This document shows positions 1-11,730 of a DNA stretch of 64,000 nucleotides, in pieces. The notes below the pieces were generated by a model. The model had not been told where the DNA came from and did no database searches. It saw only the letters and a list, made by a program, of their open reading frames with translations. Source of the stretch: Floccularia luteovirens (taxonomy: Eukaryota > Basidiomycota > Agaricomycetes > Agaricales > Squamanitaceae); the NCBI GenBank assembly GCA_009739215.1, contig VSJF01000011.1:1178001-1242000 (forward strand). Direction: 5' to 3'. The translations under genes were made by a program, and so were the position numbers. The stretch's first letter is position 1, and every line of letters starts with the position of its first letter.

Positions 1-1758
1 ATTTCTATTCCACAAAGCCCCATAATTCCAAAACAAGTGAAATGCGGAACCTTCCGAAAGCTCCAGCGCCTCTCATTGATTCTGACACGATTTCCTCCAC
101 AGATTTGGCGCCTCATGTATTATCAGCATACATGCGTATTGTCTTTTGTGGCCGTAACGGGCTGTCAGTGACATTCTTACCCCACCAACAAACACCTAGT
201 ACTACACCACCTTGCCCACACGTGCATCTACACACCACGAATGCGCATGAAGAAGTTCGTCTACTAGATTTCACATCTCCATAATAAGTAATCTCCGGTT
301 GTACACGTTGGATAGGTATACTTACTTTATAATACATATTCGGCTACGCAGCGGATGGTCTCGTCTCTTGTGTTTCAGCTGGTGCATACCATGATAAACT
401 TCCATAGTTTCGTGACTACGGTATTATGTATGTTTCCCACTTTGGATATAGTTAGAAAACGCCCAAAGTGGGATGTACTGTGATGGTGTAACGAATGCAT
501 ACATCGACATGGTTTTCAAACGTGAATATGTAAACAAACAACCAGTGATCAAATACCTGTTTCACTCTGTGAACCCAGTGACTTAGCTGTGGTATGACTC
601 CACAATATGTCAGTGACTGCGGTGGCATAGTGACGCAGTTTCAGGGCTATAAATTAGGTTTCCATCCACTCTTCAAAGACGACGTAATACCAACGTTCAC
701 TGTGACTCGTGAAAGAATACTCTAACATCGTCACTGGTGAAAGAATAATCACAATTTCAAATTAGATCCACCGTTAACTTCCTGAAGAAAAAATACAAAG
801 AGCAATTAGTGGGCGCTGGTTGCCTCGAGCCAAGTCAAACATAACGACACAAAAAGGCAATCCAAAGGAGCAACCTAGCAATGATGCGGACCATTGGCAA
901 GTTCTGTGAGAAACAGGTCCAAGTCATATCATGACCGCTCCGGCCCTCTGTCAATATACATCGCGGGGAGCTGCGGAAGGCGTCACCGTCAATTATGTAG
1001 CCTTTCCGGCGCTCCAGTTGAAAGAAATGGAGTAGTGACGTGGGACTCCCGGGACAGCTGACATTGTCAACTCAAGTCAGCCACTTACTATTATAGATTG
1101 ATACAACGGCCCTGTAAGTCTAGGCTTTACCTCGATTCGACCATTCCAAGAGTACCCGCCGTCTTATACAGGCAGTAAAATAACAATTAATGACTGCGAT
1201 AAAAAAACCCGGATAGCAGGACATTCCGGGCCACTCGGAAGGACAGCTTTTTGCCCGATATTTATCATATCCTTCAAGGTCAAACATAGCCAAGCAAGCG
1301 CCCGATTCAATTCGATCAATCGATCAATTTTACCGTAAGCGATGATATTTCCGGACCTGATACACGGTACTCTGCAAGCTAATGATAATGGAACAATGTC
1401 ATCTAGAATATGAGACGGGGAAAAGACTATTAGTTTGAGCCTGTATTGCACAGGTGGTATACTAGCTTATTCGCTATCATTTTTAAATAGCACTTTGTTA
1501 GGGTTTGGGTTTACGTATGACTACTTCGATCACGAGGGCGTTATAAATAGTCAATGCTATTTCTGAGAAACAACGATAGTTCCAGGCGGAGTAACCGTTT
1601 GTTTAGATATGATGATGGCAGTTATAATGGGGTAGCGGTGGGATCTAAAGAGCAATAGCTGATAGAGGAATGACACGAAAGTCACAAAAAATGATGTAGG
1701 TGTAGTTGTGACAGAAGTATAGTTACGAGGTGTGATAAATATCATGATCCAATTGACA
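1..1758. other. Intergenic, no gene supported
   Basis: No reading frame here has a recognisable product or a convincing exon chain. Short open frames overlap on opposite strands and look random. The only local structure noted is a short hairpin at 435-473. The right part is presumably the 3' flank of the kinase gene, which ends at 1759. Confidence 0.6.
435..473. repeat. Short inverted repeat (hairpin)
   Basis: TCCCACTTTGG at 435-445 is matched by its reverse complement CCAAAGTGGGA at 463-473, leaving a 17-base loop. The arms are perfect over 11 bases. It could be a remnant of a small inverted-repeat element or chance; no target-site duplication was recognised. Confidence 0.4.
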
Positions 1759-4700
1759 TCAAAGAGCAAGCCGTTGATGCTGTTCCACAAGTGGGGTATT
1801 TGGTATGGCAGGGCTAAAGCATGGGTAAGCGGATGGATCATCACTGTACAGCTCCTTCGTCTTCTTCCACACGGTCTTGAATGTAGACAAAGATCCCTTT
1901 TCGTACACGACTGCTACGGCACATAGACACCCGGGAGGAAACTCCCCATTGAAGAGAGGGTTCGGGCTCTGCGAGCTTTTACTCATCAGCATGTTGGGTC
2001 GTCCTCGATAGTTCAGTCCTGGATTAGGGGCAGTAAATTTATCTACATTTGTAGATAAATGAGAAATTCCATTCGGAGAAACCAGTGGGTGATTTGGTCC
2101 AGATCCTGTACCGGAAGAAAACTCAAATCGGAAGCGTGATGGTTTCATATTCACAACAATTGATGTATCACTATTAGACTGTTGGTCCACGCGGCACTTG
2201 AATATATGCATCAAGTCCGAGGAGTGCTCAGCGGAATCGGGGGTCGATCCTTCCACAGCCACTCCAAGGGTCTCCAGCATAGCACCGACATCTGCAACTG
2301 TTTTCGGAAGGTCATAAATCGAGTAGACGATACCACCATGCCCATGACTTTTCCAATTGAACAAATTAGAAAACCATCCTTTAAACTCGCCGACTACAGG
2401 AGAAACCAAAAGTCGACTGGAGTTTGGGGCGGTGTGGTGCACAGGCGATGTCAAGTTAATAGGTGACCCGAGAACAGAAAGAGTAGACCGTTTCCGGTTC
2501 AATGGAGGTAAATCCAATGGCGGTGCTAACATAATGGAAGTTAACAGCAGATATGGAATAATATTTAGGGACTCACGTTTGCTTTTTCTCATCTTGTCTT
2601 TCTTCCCTTTAGAAGGCGGGTTGGAATTCATAACATTACCAATGTCGCGACCCACACCTAAACCAACGCCAGTAGATCGCTCACTATCGATCCCAATGTA
2701 GCTCCAACCTTCTTCACAAAAGCTTTTATTCTCTTTATCATCGTTGGCAGTCAGATGAGTGTCTTTATTTTCGTGTGTCGAATTTTGGGAATTATTGCTA
2801 TTGGAAACACCTTCTCTTTGTCCAGTAGTGGTCCTCGTTTCGGAAGAATGAGGGTTGTTCACAAGATCCATAGGGGTATCAAATTTCTCGGTGATATGGG
2901 CCATTACAATATCTTGTTCACTGATCGCATCTTTGGATAGGGCCAACAGCGGTGTCTTCTCATCCATTTGACCATTCATTGTAGATTCGGGGTGATTCAT
3001 TGCAGGACGAACAGGAGGGTTGGTTGGAACTACTGTACGAGTACGAGCAACCACCTGAGGCAACGAAAACTGGGACATCGAAGGGACACGTGAATTAAAC
3101 ATGTCTTTCTTTTCTTTTTCTCCAAAAGAGGCTGGTAGACCCACAGAAGATTTCGGCCGTCTTTGCCCTTGTCCGAACGGCACCTTGCCCTGAAGTTGTT
3201 GTAAATTTCGAGAGAATCCCATCCCAGAGAGAGGGAATGACACTTCATTTTCATAGTTTTTAACTTGAGTGGCAGTATATGTATACCCTCTCCGAGGGAT
3301 TGGTCGAGGACCACCTCTGCCTGCATTTAAAAACGAAAATGGGCGTAATTGCAGGGCAGTTTGATCAAATAGGTCGCCCACATATGGTTGTGTTTGGGAT
3401 TGCCAAGTATCCTTTCTTACACTGGGAGGTCGGGGACCGATCGGTGAGGTAGGTTTCTCTCTCAATGGAAGATTTCCTTCTGTGACAGTTCTTCCTCTAA
3501 TCATGAGAGGAGGAAGCATCGAAGACCTCTGAGATTGAAAGACGGGAAGACATGGGGGAACACAGGGTGAAAAGTGGCATGGTGTCTTCGCCCCATAAAG
3601 CCTGGTTCCATTATGGTCGAGTTCCCAACCAAGGTTGAACCTATCAACACTCATACTCGAGTCGGTTTTCGGGTGTATCCCTTCCTCAATCCTGTTGCGC
3701 AACGAATCCTCGCGGTACTTTCCAAGGAGAAAATAGAAAGCTTTCGCGTGAACGCCTTGACCTGCAGGGGAACATAAGTCGCGTTTGATAGACTCGCCGT
3801 TAGGATCCGTATGCCGACCCCAGATTATCCGCAAAGAGGATAACAGTTCAGGATCAATAAGATCGGGAGACAATATTGGACGAGCAAGAGTACTTGGAGA
3901 AGGCGGAAGGGAGGGCGAAGACGGGGACGGAGCTGCTTGGTTAATTCGGGCTGTCGGATTCAAAGACTGTAAGGATACCGTAGGAGGATTTATGAGCCAT
4001 GGGTGTGATAGAATCTCAGGAATCTAGAGTTACGTTTGAGTAAGGACCAGTGCATACATAAAATATTTTTGCTTACGGTTATACGTTTCCTGAAATCAAC
4101 CACCAGCATCTTTGACAACAAATCTTTTGCCAATGGGTCTATCCAAGCAGGCATTTCGTACTTGCCACTTTTGACCTTTGATAACAGAGTTCGAACATTC
4201 TTGTCATCGAATGGCAGCCGTCCAGTCAGAAGCGCAAATAGAATAACACCGCAACTCCAAATGTCTGTGGCATTTCCTTCATATTTTTCACCGTTAACAA
4301 TTTCAGGGCTAGCGTAATGTGGAGAACCACAGCTTGTTTCTAGCTGTAAGGAAGGAGGTGCAAATGCAGCCATACCCCAGTCCGCGATCTTGATCAAAGG
4401 AGGAGATAGAGAAGCGATTAAAATGTTTTCTGGTTTCAAGTCTCGGTGGATAATAGAAAATGTATGAGCGTAATTAAGACCATAAACAATTTGTTTGAAG
4501 TATTGAAGCGCCTCTTGAGGAGGTAATCGACCGCGATTAACTAAAAAGTCAAATAATTCACCACCTTCAATGTACTCTAGTACCAAATATAGTTCCTTAT
4601 CCCCTTCGTAGACGTCATAAATGCGCATTATATTTGGATGATTCATGAGTTTCATCATTGTAATTTCCCTATCTATTCCTAGGCGTTGCTTGTCAGACTT

Positions 4701-4991
4701 GGCTTGTTGAGTAGCGAGTGAGGCTCGGGAATTGACCAGCGCCGCGACAGGAAGAATCTTGACCGCTGCGAGCTGCCCGGTTCGGCGATGCCTTGCAATC
4801 TTAACCCGCCCAGAGGCACCTTTTCCAACACACTCTCCTAGTATCCATGGACCGAGAGTCTTCGGATCTGTAGGCAAATTGAAGGCACTAGCACCTCCTG
4901 CGGCTGCCTTCTCTTTATCCCATCGGGTGCCCAATGGGGCGGTATATTTTATTGGCGGTGCGCGTGGAGGGCTGCTACTAACCAGAGACAT
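1759..4991 (-). CDS. Hsl1/Gin4/Cdr2-type protein kinase (Nim1-related, CAMK group)
   Basis: Predicted 1,059-residue Ser/Thr kinase in two exons (4991-4077 and 4023-1759) joined by a 53-base intron; the join KRIT-IPEIL restores the end of the kinase domain. Kinase domain at about residues 46-315: glycine loop GKGASG, AVKI lysine, catalytic HRDLKPEN, then ADWGMA where most kinases have DFG, and SPHYASPE before the C-lobe. A UBA-like stretch follows (HPWLINPP, later LLGKYREDSLRNRIEEG), then a long low-complexity region. Near the C-terminus, around IFKCRVD and STFKTVW, it resembles a KA1-type membrane-binding domain. Relatives act at the septin collar or cortex and restrain Wee1 to time mitosis. 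The start is the ATG of MSLVSSSPPR; an upstream in-frame ATG would add an unlikely 40-residue Asn/Tyr-rich leader. No frame breaks. Confidence 0.88.
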
Positions 4992-5205
4992 ATTATAGAT
5001 ATAGTTATTATAGTTATTATAGGAGATAATGTAGATGCTCGGCCAGCGTGCTGAAATATAGGATGATGGTGTGTGTTCAAGTAAGTACATGAGGTGAGCG
5101 AATCTTAGCAAACGTCAGTCACACTTGTGACACTCTCCCAAAAGGAAATACCGATTTCGAAAAAGTTTCTGTTGTACATGTCAATCTTTGCAGGCCGACA
5201 CCTGC
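4992..5205. promoter_or_regulatory. Shared divergent promoter region
   Basis: These 214 bases separate the start codons of the kinase (-) and the PPR-type gene (+), so the promoters of both must lie here or overlap the genes. The sequence is AT-rich near the kinase start, with alternating TA/TAT near 5000-5030. No specific factor site was recognised. Confidence 0.5.
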
Positions 5206-8178
5206 ATGCTGTCTTCGCCACGGGCCTTAGCGCACTCTTCATGGCTGACTGCGACATGTTCTCAGCCAAGCCAACGGGTCCTGGCTGGTCTTAAACGTCG
5301 TCCAACAGCCAGGTATATCTCAACGTCGTCGTCCACACATTTCGCTGGACGTTTGTCAATAAGCACTATACACCACACAGCATTCGAGAGAACGGTAGAG
5401 AACTCGCTAAGGACCGAAGGCCCCTCTAATAATCCAGTCCGGACCGGCAGACTATCGGCGTATGGCCTTGTAGATTTGGTAAAAGCGGAGAAATACCAAG
5501 ACGCGGATATAGTCCTTTCCCAGCTATTAGAGCAGGGTACTAATATACCACCAGACCAAGTTTTTGACCATGCCATAAAGGACGTCATTCTACGACCTCA
5601 TCCCGAGAACCATGTCACCACCTTCACGAATTGGTTGACCCTATTGCCGGACAAGAACAGTGCAAACCCTGATGAATACCAACAGTACATCGACCTTCTC
5701 TCGGTATCACCTCAACAGAAGGTGCCTTTAATGTTGAGATTTGGCGAAATCTCATCGACGAAAGGTTACATGGACATCATCGAGAAGCAAATTGTTCCTT
5801 TGGTGGCTCGAACAGTCGATCCTGCCACGCTTGCTCGATTCACGAGTTACATTTATAAGGCAGATAGACAATACAAGGAAACTGCACGTATCTGTGGTGA
5901 AGAAGACAAAACATTTCTAGAGGACATGCCAGATGACTATACCACAGTAATGGCAGATTTCACCGCACCGTCACCCCCAGTAGTCGAACAAGTTCAGCAA
6001 AACCTTCCAAAACTTCTACCCGAACCAGTAGATGGAACGGCAATTTTTGAGGAACCAGACGATGACTACATCGATCATCTAATTACATCTCCCGATCTCC
6101 GCGCTCATAGTACCTCTGCTGATATGCTGGAGTATCTTACGAGAAGTGGGAAACACGAGCACGCATACCAACTACTTCTGGAACTCAGATCTTTGCATCT
6201 TGAGATACCTTTCTCCAACATATACTGGAAAGCTGCACAAGAAACTTTTCAAAGTGGATTGTCTTCCGGACCGTCCTTGACCGTCCAAGAACGAGCTGAT
6301 CGTTTTGCTGCATGGGTGTCCCTTACTTGCCCAGCCCATCTCATCGGAAGCCAGTCGGAAGTGGAACGAACTTTAGGCTTACTCATTAGGGCTCCAGTGA
6401 CCAACATGCTCATGATATCACGATTTGCGGTGATACTCGCTTCGAAAGGCTATTCGGATATTGTTAGCATTCGGGCATTTCCTGCTATCATGCGTTTCGC
6501 TGAAAAAGATGTCAGGAAACAATTTTTGGCAGACTTCCAGCAAGCCATCATGTCATATTGGATGAGCCGTGGCTCCGCTAATGCATTACTCAAGGCAAAT
6601 CGGGCACAATCAAATAGTTGGGGCATAGCGATACGTTATCTTACATTTTCTAAGCGTCTGGAGGAAGCCATAGGATATCTACGCCAAACCAAGGACAAGG
6701 GATTTAAATTGACACCATATACTTATGGTGTCGTTCTTCGTGGCCTACGTGAGGAGAGGAACCCTGCCCTTATGGGACACATGGCTTTTGTGAGGTCGCT
6801 TTACATCGAAGAACCGCCATGGGACCCTAGTATATCCCTGTACCCAGATCTCTTGAACACAATGACGACAAACGCACATATGAGGTCTCAGCTGGGAACT
6901 GCTGCCCCAGTGGTTTTCAATGACGACCTAACCAAGGCATTGCGACACTTGAAACGCGCTCTCACCTCAAACAGACTTCCTCATCCATTAACTGTAACCC
7001 GATTTATCACTGCTTACACGGCCCTGAATAGAAATACAGCACTTATATTATTATTGAAAAAAGCTCTCCGGAATAGCTACAAAAGCACCTCGATCTTTTT
7101 GACCGCAGAAATGCTGCACTACAAGCAACAGGGCCAGCATGATCTAGTTTTTCAAACTTTTGTTGAACACTTTTATTTATCCGGAGTTCCTAGAGATGAT
7201 TTGCTGGCACGATATCGTAGCAATCAGAGGGATAGATATGCTCGGCCTGGGGACCAGTTCAGAGGAGATAATGAACCTGGTAGTATTCCCCAAAGATGCA
7301 TTCCCGATATAGAATCAATCAACTTTCCACGGGGTAAACTTTGGCCAGAACCAGTCCACTGTAGCATCGTGTGGCAATCCCTCGCTGCTGTCACGTCAAC
7401 TCCTGAAGCCATAGAACGTCTCTATCGAAAACTAGTCCGAATTGCTAACGAAGGTGCAAACCGCCCCGAAGTCGCAGAATACGATTCAGATCCTTTACTC
7501 CCACCCCCATCATGGAAAGAAAAAGTTGGGTCTGGTGCATTCATGCCGTTCATGAGGCGACTCATTCGAGGTTTCGACGCCAGTCGTGGAGCAGCTGTGT
7601 TGTCTGACATGGTTAAAGCAGGTATTCAACCAACTGTGTATCATTTCACGGAGCTGGCTGGTCAGTACGCGACCATGGGCGACGTACCACGGGCTTTATT
7701 GATTCTCGATAAAATGGAAGCTAACCTTGCCAAGGATTCATCAATCGGTAAGTATTTGTGAGTCGACGCAACTAGTAGGCTAATGTACCTCTCACAGGAA
7801 TGCTTGAGGATAAATCTGCGCAATCATTTTCTCGTGGGCAAGGCGTTGATAATCTTATAGATTCCAAAAATCACCCAAGTAGTCCAGAAAGCATACAAAG
7901 CAGTCTGCCTGAGGGTGCTTCTCCCCTTACTTTCCCTCGGCCTGATATTGTCATGTACATTTCTCTGCTACGTGGCTTTATTTTGTCAAAAAGCCTCCAA
8001 GGCGCTGAGGAAGTGGAAAAACGACTCCGCAAAGTCCATAACTACGTCCCGGGAGACAACGAGTATCTGGATACTGTATACCAAGACTTGGAAACTCTGA
8101 AAAGTGAACTAAAGGTAGGGCTGTCATACAATCACGAATACCTTCTACCTCCTTACTCTTTTTTTCTAGTACAAATAG
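5206..8178 (+). CDS. PPR-type mitochondrial protein
   Basis: Predicted 955-residue protein in three exons (5206-7747, 7798-8114, 8170-8178). The introns (7748-7797 and 8115-8169) rejoin in frame, the last exon coding only Tyr-Lys-stop. The N-terminus MLSSPRALAHSSW is rich in Ser, Arg and Ala without acids, typical of a mitochondrial presequence. The body is helical with PPR-like patterns such as LTPYTYGVVLRGLREE (about residue 505) and IQPTVYHFTELAGQYATMGD (about 800-820), ending in a charged C-terminal helix. PPR proteins bind organelle RNA and support processing, stability or translation, so a mitochondrial RNA role is inferred. The first in-frame ATG is used; an ATG a little upstream is out of frame. 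No frame breaks over 2.9 kb of coding sequence. Confidence 0.75.
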
Positions 8179-10190
8179 TAGGACCGTGGTATGTTGTTGT
8201 GCCTGGTATGTTTCTATAGTTTCACTTCCGTTGTCTGTGCACTGAATTGTAATCTCCAGCTGTTACTATCCGAGGACGTCCCGGTTCTATGAAGGTGGTA
8301 GTCAAGGCCGTCGCCACGACTATGAGTCGCAACCTGCTGGTTAAGGAACTAATTATATAGTAGTGTTAGTGACGTCCAACTGGCCTGCTCGAGAACACTC
8401 ACCGAGCTTGGAATGTCCACGTTCCGAATATAGTTTACTCATCCTTATATTAGTGTGTACGCTTTGGATATGTATCGTTTCTGGTATATTTTGCGATCAT
8501 TTTTTTTGTTTCTTCTGTCAGGAATAGTCCTATGGAGGTCATCACATGCTAGTGTCGGCATTTAACTTTTGCTGATAGTGAGCCTGTTTTGGTAACTTAA
8601 AAATTCATTGGGTAGTACTGTGACCACCCCATCAATCGGAGTGCACAACATTTACTTGACAATGCGTTGAAGTGAGACATGGATGAGAGGAAGCCCTGAG
8701 TGGTTTGGACGAATCCGAAGAAGTTTGTTTTGAAAGTGTTGTCGCATTGATACTATGGCCGTGCTTTGTGCACGACAGAGCCCACTATAGTGGGTCGCTT
8801 ACCATGTAAAAACACTGATGCGAGGTCCACTGGGGCATGATTTTAGCACCTATTTACAAAGTTCGGTTAGTGGGCCGGTTATAGCACTAAAAACTAGGCT
8901 TTTGGTTTATCCTCAAATAGCTCAAATTTCCGGATAAAAAGGCTAATATCACCATCGACAATATCTATTAGGATGTCATGTAGTTTAAATGGTTTAGACA
9001 TTTTTTGGAATTCAATAGAATCCACAACGTCCTAAATATGCGTTTCTGGATGAGTAGTGTTAACGAGAGTCAGAATAGAATGTCTGGAATTTGTCAAATA
9101 AAGAGGTACAAAAATTTATCTGCATTGCGAACAAAGAAAAAGAATGCAGCAAGCATGATGTGACAAATAGAAAGGACGGTTATCGATACAATCATTTTAC
9201 ATGCATTGAATTAAATCCGAAATCTGACTGGTGGCGGGAATTAAAATTCGCAGCGTCGTGACAAGTTCCTCTTTTTGCACCATTCTCAAAAATGAAGCTG
9301 AATCTTGCTCATTGAGGCTCTTATGGTAAATGTGTATCAATTATAATTACCGAAGTGATAGAGGGTTGGGATATTTGAACAAATCGATCTAATTCTGTGA
9401 CACTGCACTGTTTATTTGATGGATTAGGTCATTACATAATTAACGGTTTTAGTATTTCAAAGTCCCGTTTTACTCTAATTGGCAATGACATGCAAACTGT
9501 GACAGTGTTGCAAAGTCGTATATTTCTCTCACGTCATTCCACACGTTGGCACATTAATGCTCAGGATATATACCCAAACATCATAGTTCTCTATTAGTGT
9601 AACAATCACAATATTTGACTATCAACTTCTTTTGCTATTACCTAAACTTTGGTAACTTTTCACACTAATGAGCTCAGTGTGAGGCTCATTTTGAGCTTCT
9701 TGCTCCAAGATTTCAGTAGTATATTCAATAGCCATATCTCATGCTATATGCTGTAATTTTAGCAAGTTAGTAGAGTGTATATTGAGAAATTGAGGTTGCA
9801 CCTTTTATGAGTTCCTCTGACGCTTCAAACTCCGCCCAGAAAATGAACAAAGTTTCTGTCTTGTCGGCATTGGCGGAGATAAAACGGCACAGTAATAGTA
9901 CGTGACTCGGGTTTTGCATTTTCGAGTGGTGCCGCCGGAAGTACTCCGATACTAACTGTACTACATTCTACTTAACGAGATGCTGAGGCCTACAAGACAA
10001 GATGCCGGGGCATCTGGCTATAAAATTTTCAAAAAAATGGGTGGAACCTGGGAGGATTTGTTAAGAATTTTACAGCCTCTTTCCGCTGTTAAAATTTTGT
10101 GCATGGGAAAAAACGGTTGCGGTGATGTTGAGCATGCCGAAAGCCTCAGTTCCAGTCAGGTGCAGGCATGCCTTCAATCTACTTCCGTCT
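8179..10190. other. Long intergenic region
   Basis: About 2 kb of AT-rich sequence without a supportable gene. Open frames are short (under 85 codons) and resemble no family. A perfect 14-base palindrome, CCCACTATAGTGGG, lies at 8781-8794. The right end must contain the promoter of the glycosyltransferase-like gene. Confidence 0.55.
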
Positions 10191-11432
10191 ATGGCTCGCT
10201 CTATACGGCGGGCAATTATCTTCCTTAGCGTACTTGCCACAATAGCCCTACTCTTCGTATGCACAGCAGGGTACCACACATACTACGACACCATCGTATC
10301 CCAAACAATCTTGAATGATGACTCGAGCTCTTTTCTCCAAAACCATCCCTCAGTCCAAACCGCGGGCAACGGAAGCCGCATTCTTCTTGTCTCAGCATTC
10401 TTTCCCCTTGCAAAATCAAAACACTCGAAAGAAGACTATGCGTACTGGTTATCATGCTTCCTCAGACCAATCACAACGGAAATTTACTTTTATACAACTC
10501 CTGAATTTGAAACCACAGTTCGAGATGCGCGTGGTATTGGCCTCCCCATTATCATCAATACGATATATACATCCCCATTCGGCGTACCTCCCTTGAAGGG
10601 GTTAGAAGACAAATATGCTACGATGCACAAAATCGATAGGGAGAAATACCGTCATTCTCCAGAATTATACGCAATTTGGAATGCCAAACCTTTCTTGCTG
10701 AACGAAGCTGTGCAGTCCCTGATAGCAAATGGGAGTAATTACGATTATGTGTTTTGGAGCGATGCAGGTAGTTTTCGAGGCGGTCACCAGTATACAGTAT
10801 GGCCTGATGTTGCAAGAGTCGAGCAAGTTTGGAAACAAGGGAGTTCTCTGACGGGAACCAACCCAGAGGATTTAATATTCTTCCCGATCTTCAATCCGCC
10901 ACGACCTAGTAGGCGTTATTGGGACAAAAGTATGGGTCCGGTGGATGATGAATTTAGCGAAGGTGAGTTCCGATGAAACTCATCATCTCTTGAAACATGC
11001 CCTTATCCAAACATAGGGTCCTTCTTTGGTGGTTCTCCAACAGCAGTTTCCTGGTGGTCGAATACCTTCTACACCTATCATGATCATTACCTTTCCCTGG
11101 GTTTCTTCGTTGGTAAAGATCAAACATTGATCAACGCCTTGTTTTTTATATTTCCGGAACGTATTATATCTGTATGGCCAAAGGATCCTCAAGCTCCTGC
11201 TCATGTTGGCCTCATCCCTTATATCGATTACGGATATCTCGGATCGTGTGGGGACGAATGGTACTACTACCAATTTTGGTTAGCAAATGAGAGAGACAGA
11301 GAAGCGATGAAAAGTCAGTGGCAAAATGACATCATGTTCAACCGATGGGTGTGGTGGAGAAACAGACAAGCGTGCCGTCTCACTGAAGTGATGTTGATAA
11401 AGAAGATGTTGCAGAAACTGTTTGGAAAATAA
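10191..11432 (+). CDS. Type II membrane protein, glycosyltransferase-like (possibly HtrL/YibB-like)
   Basis: Predicted 395 residues in two exons (10191-10962, 11017-11432); the 54-base intron joins as EFSEG-SFFGG. The N-terminus MARSIRRAIIFLSVLATIAL is a short basic tail followed by one membrane segment, the layout of Golgi type II glycosyltransferases. The lumenal part carries FYTTPEF, WNAKPFLLNEA, VFWSDAG, a Trp/Tyr-rich GDEWYYYQFW and basic ends. The lysine-rich 'pay attention to neighbours' motif plus a W-x-D-x-G element recalls the HtrL/YibB group, but this rests on memory of the family pattern. An upstream in-frame ATG at 10125 would put 22 residues ahead of the membrane anchor, so 10191 is preferred. 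No frame breaks. Substrate unknown. Confidence 0.6.
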
Positions 11433-11516
11433 AGAAAAATTGTTTTGATTGTCGTATAATATCTCCTTTTGAAAGTCCATTAGATTGGATGACTAAATGT
11501 ATACATAAAATATATA

Positions 11517-11654
11517 GGGCCTTTCAAAGTTGTCCATTAATTATCCCATTAATTGTTCCATTATCGAAATGGCGGGAAAAATGACTTAATGGAACAAATA
11601 ATGGGATAATTAATGTCAGCTTTGAAAGACCCTAATGACAACTTTGAAAGACCC
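11517..11654. mobile_element. MITE with nested right ends
   Basis: The left arm starts GGGCCTTTCAAAGTTGTC at 11517 and runs through ATTAATTATCCCATTAATTG. Its inverted copy ends GCTTTGAAAGACCC at 11632. The arms are about 47 bases with an AT-rich centre of about 23 bases. A second right end, GACAACTTTGAAAGACCC, follows at 11637-11654 and matches the left end even better (17 of 18). TA flanks the inner element on both sides, as in Tc1/mariner-type MITEs. There is no coding capacity. It lies about 85 bases after the stop of the glycosyltransferase-like gene, so it may be part of that 3' UTR. Confidence 0.75.
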
Positions 11655-11730
11655 TGATAATATCTAAGCCACAGTAGAAAGGCCATAGGAAATCTATTAG
11701 CCCAACGCCTTGCGAAATACCCTTCGTAGG

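Noticed and set aside
1164..1451. Minus-strand open frame upstream of the kinase.
   Set aside because: No family features and no plausible exon partner.
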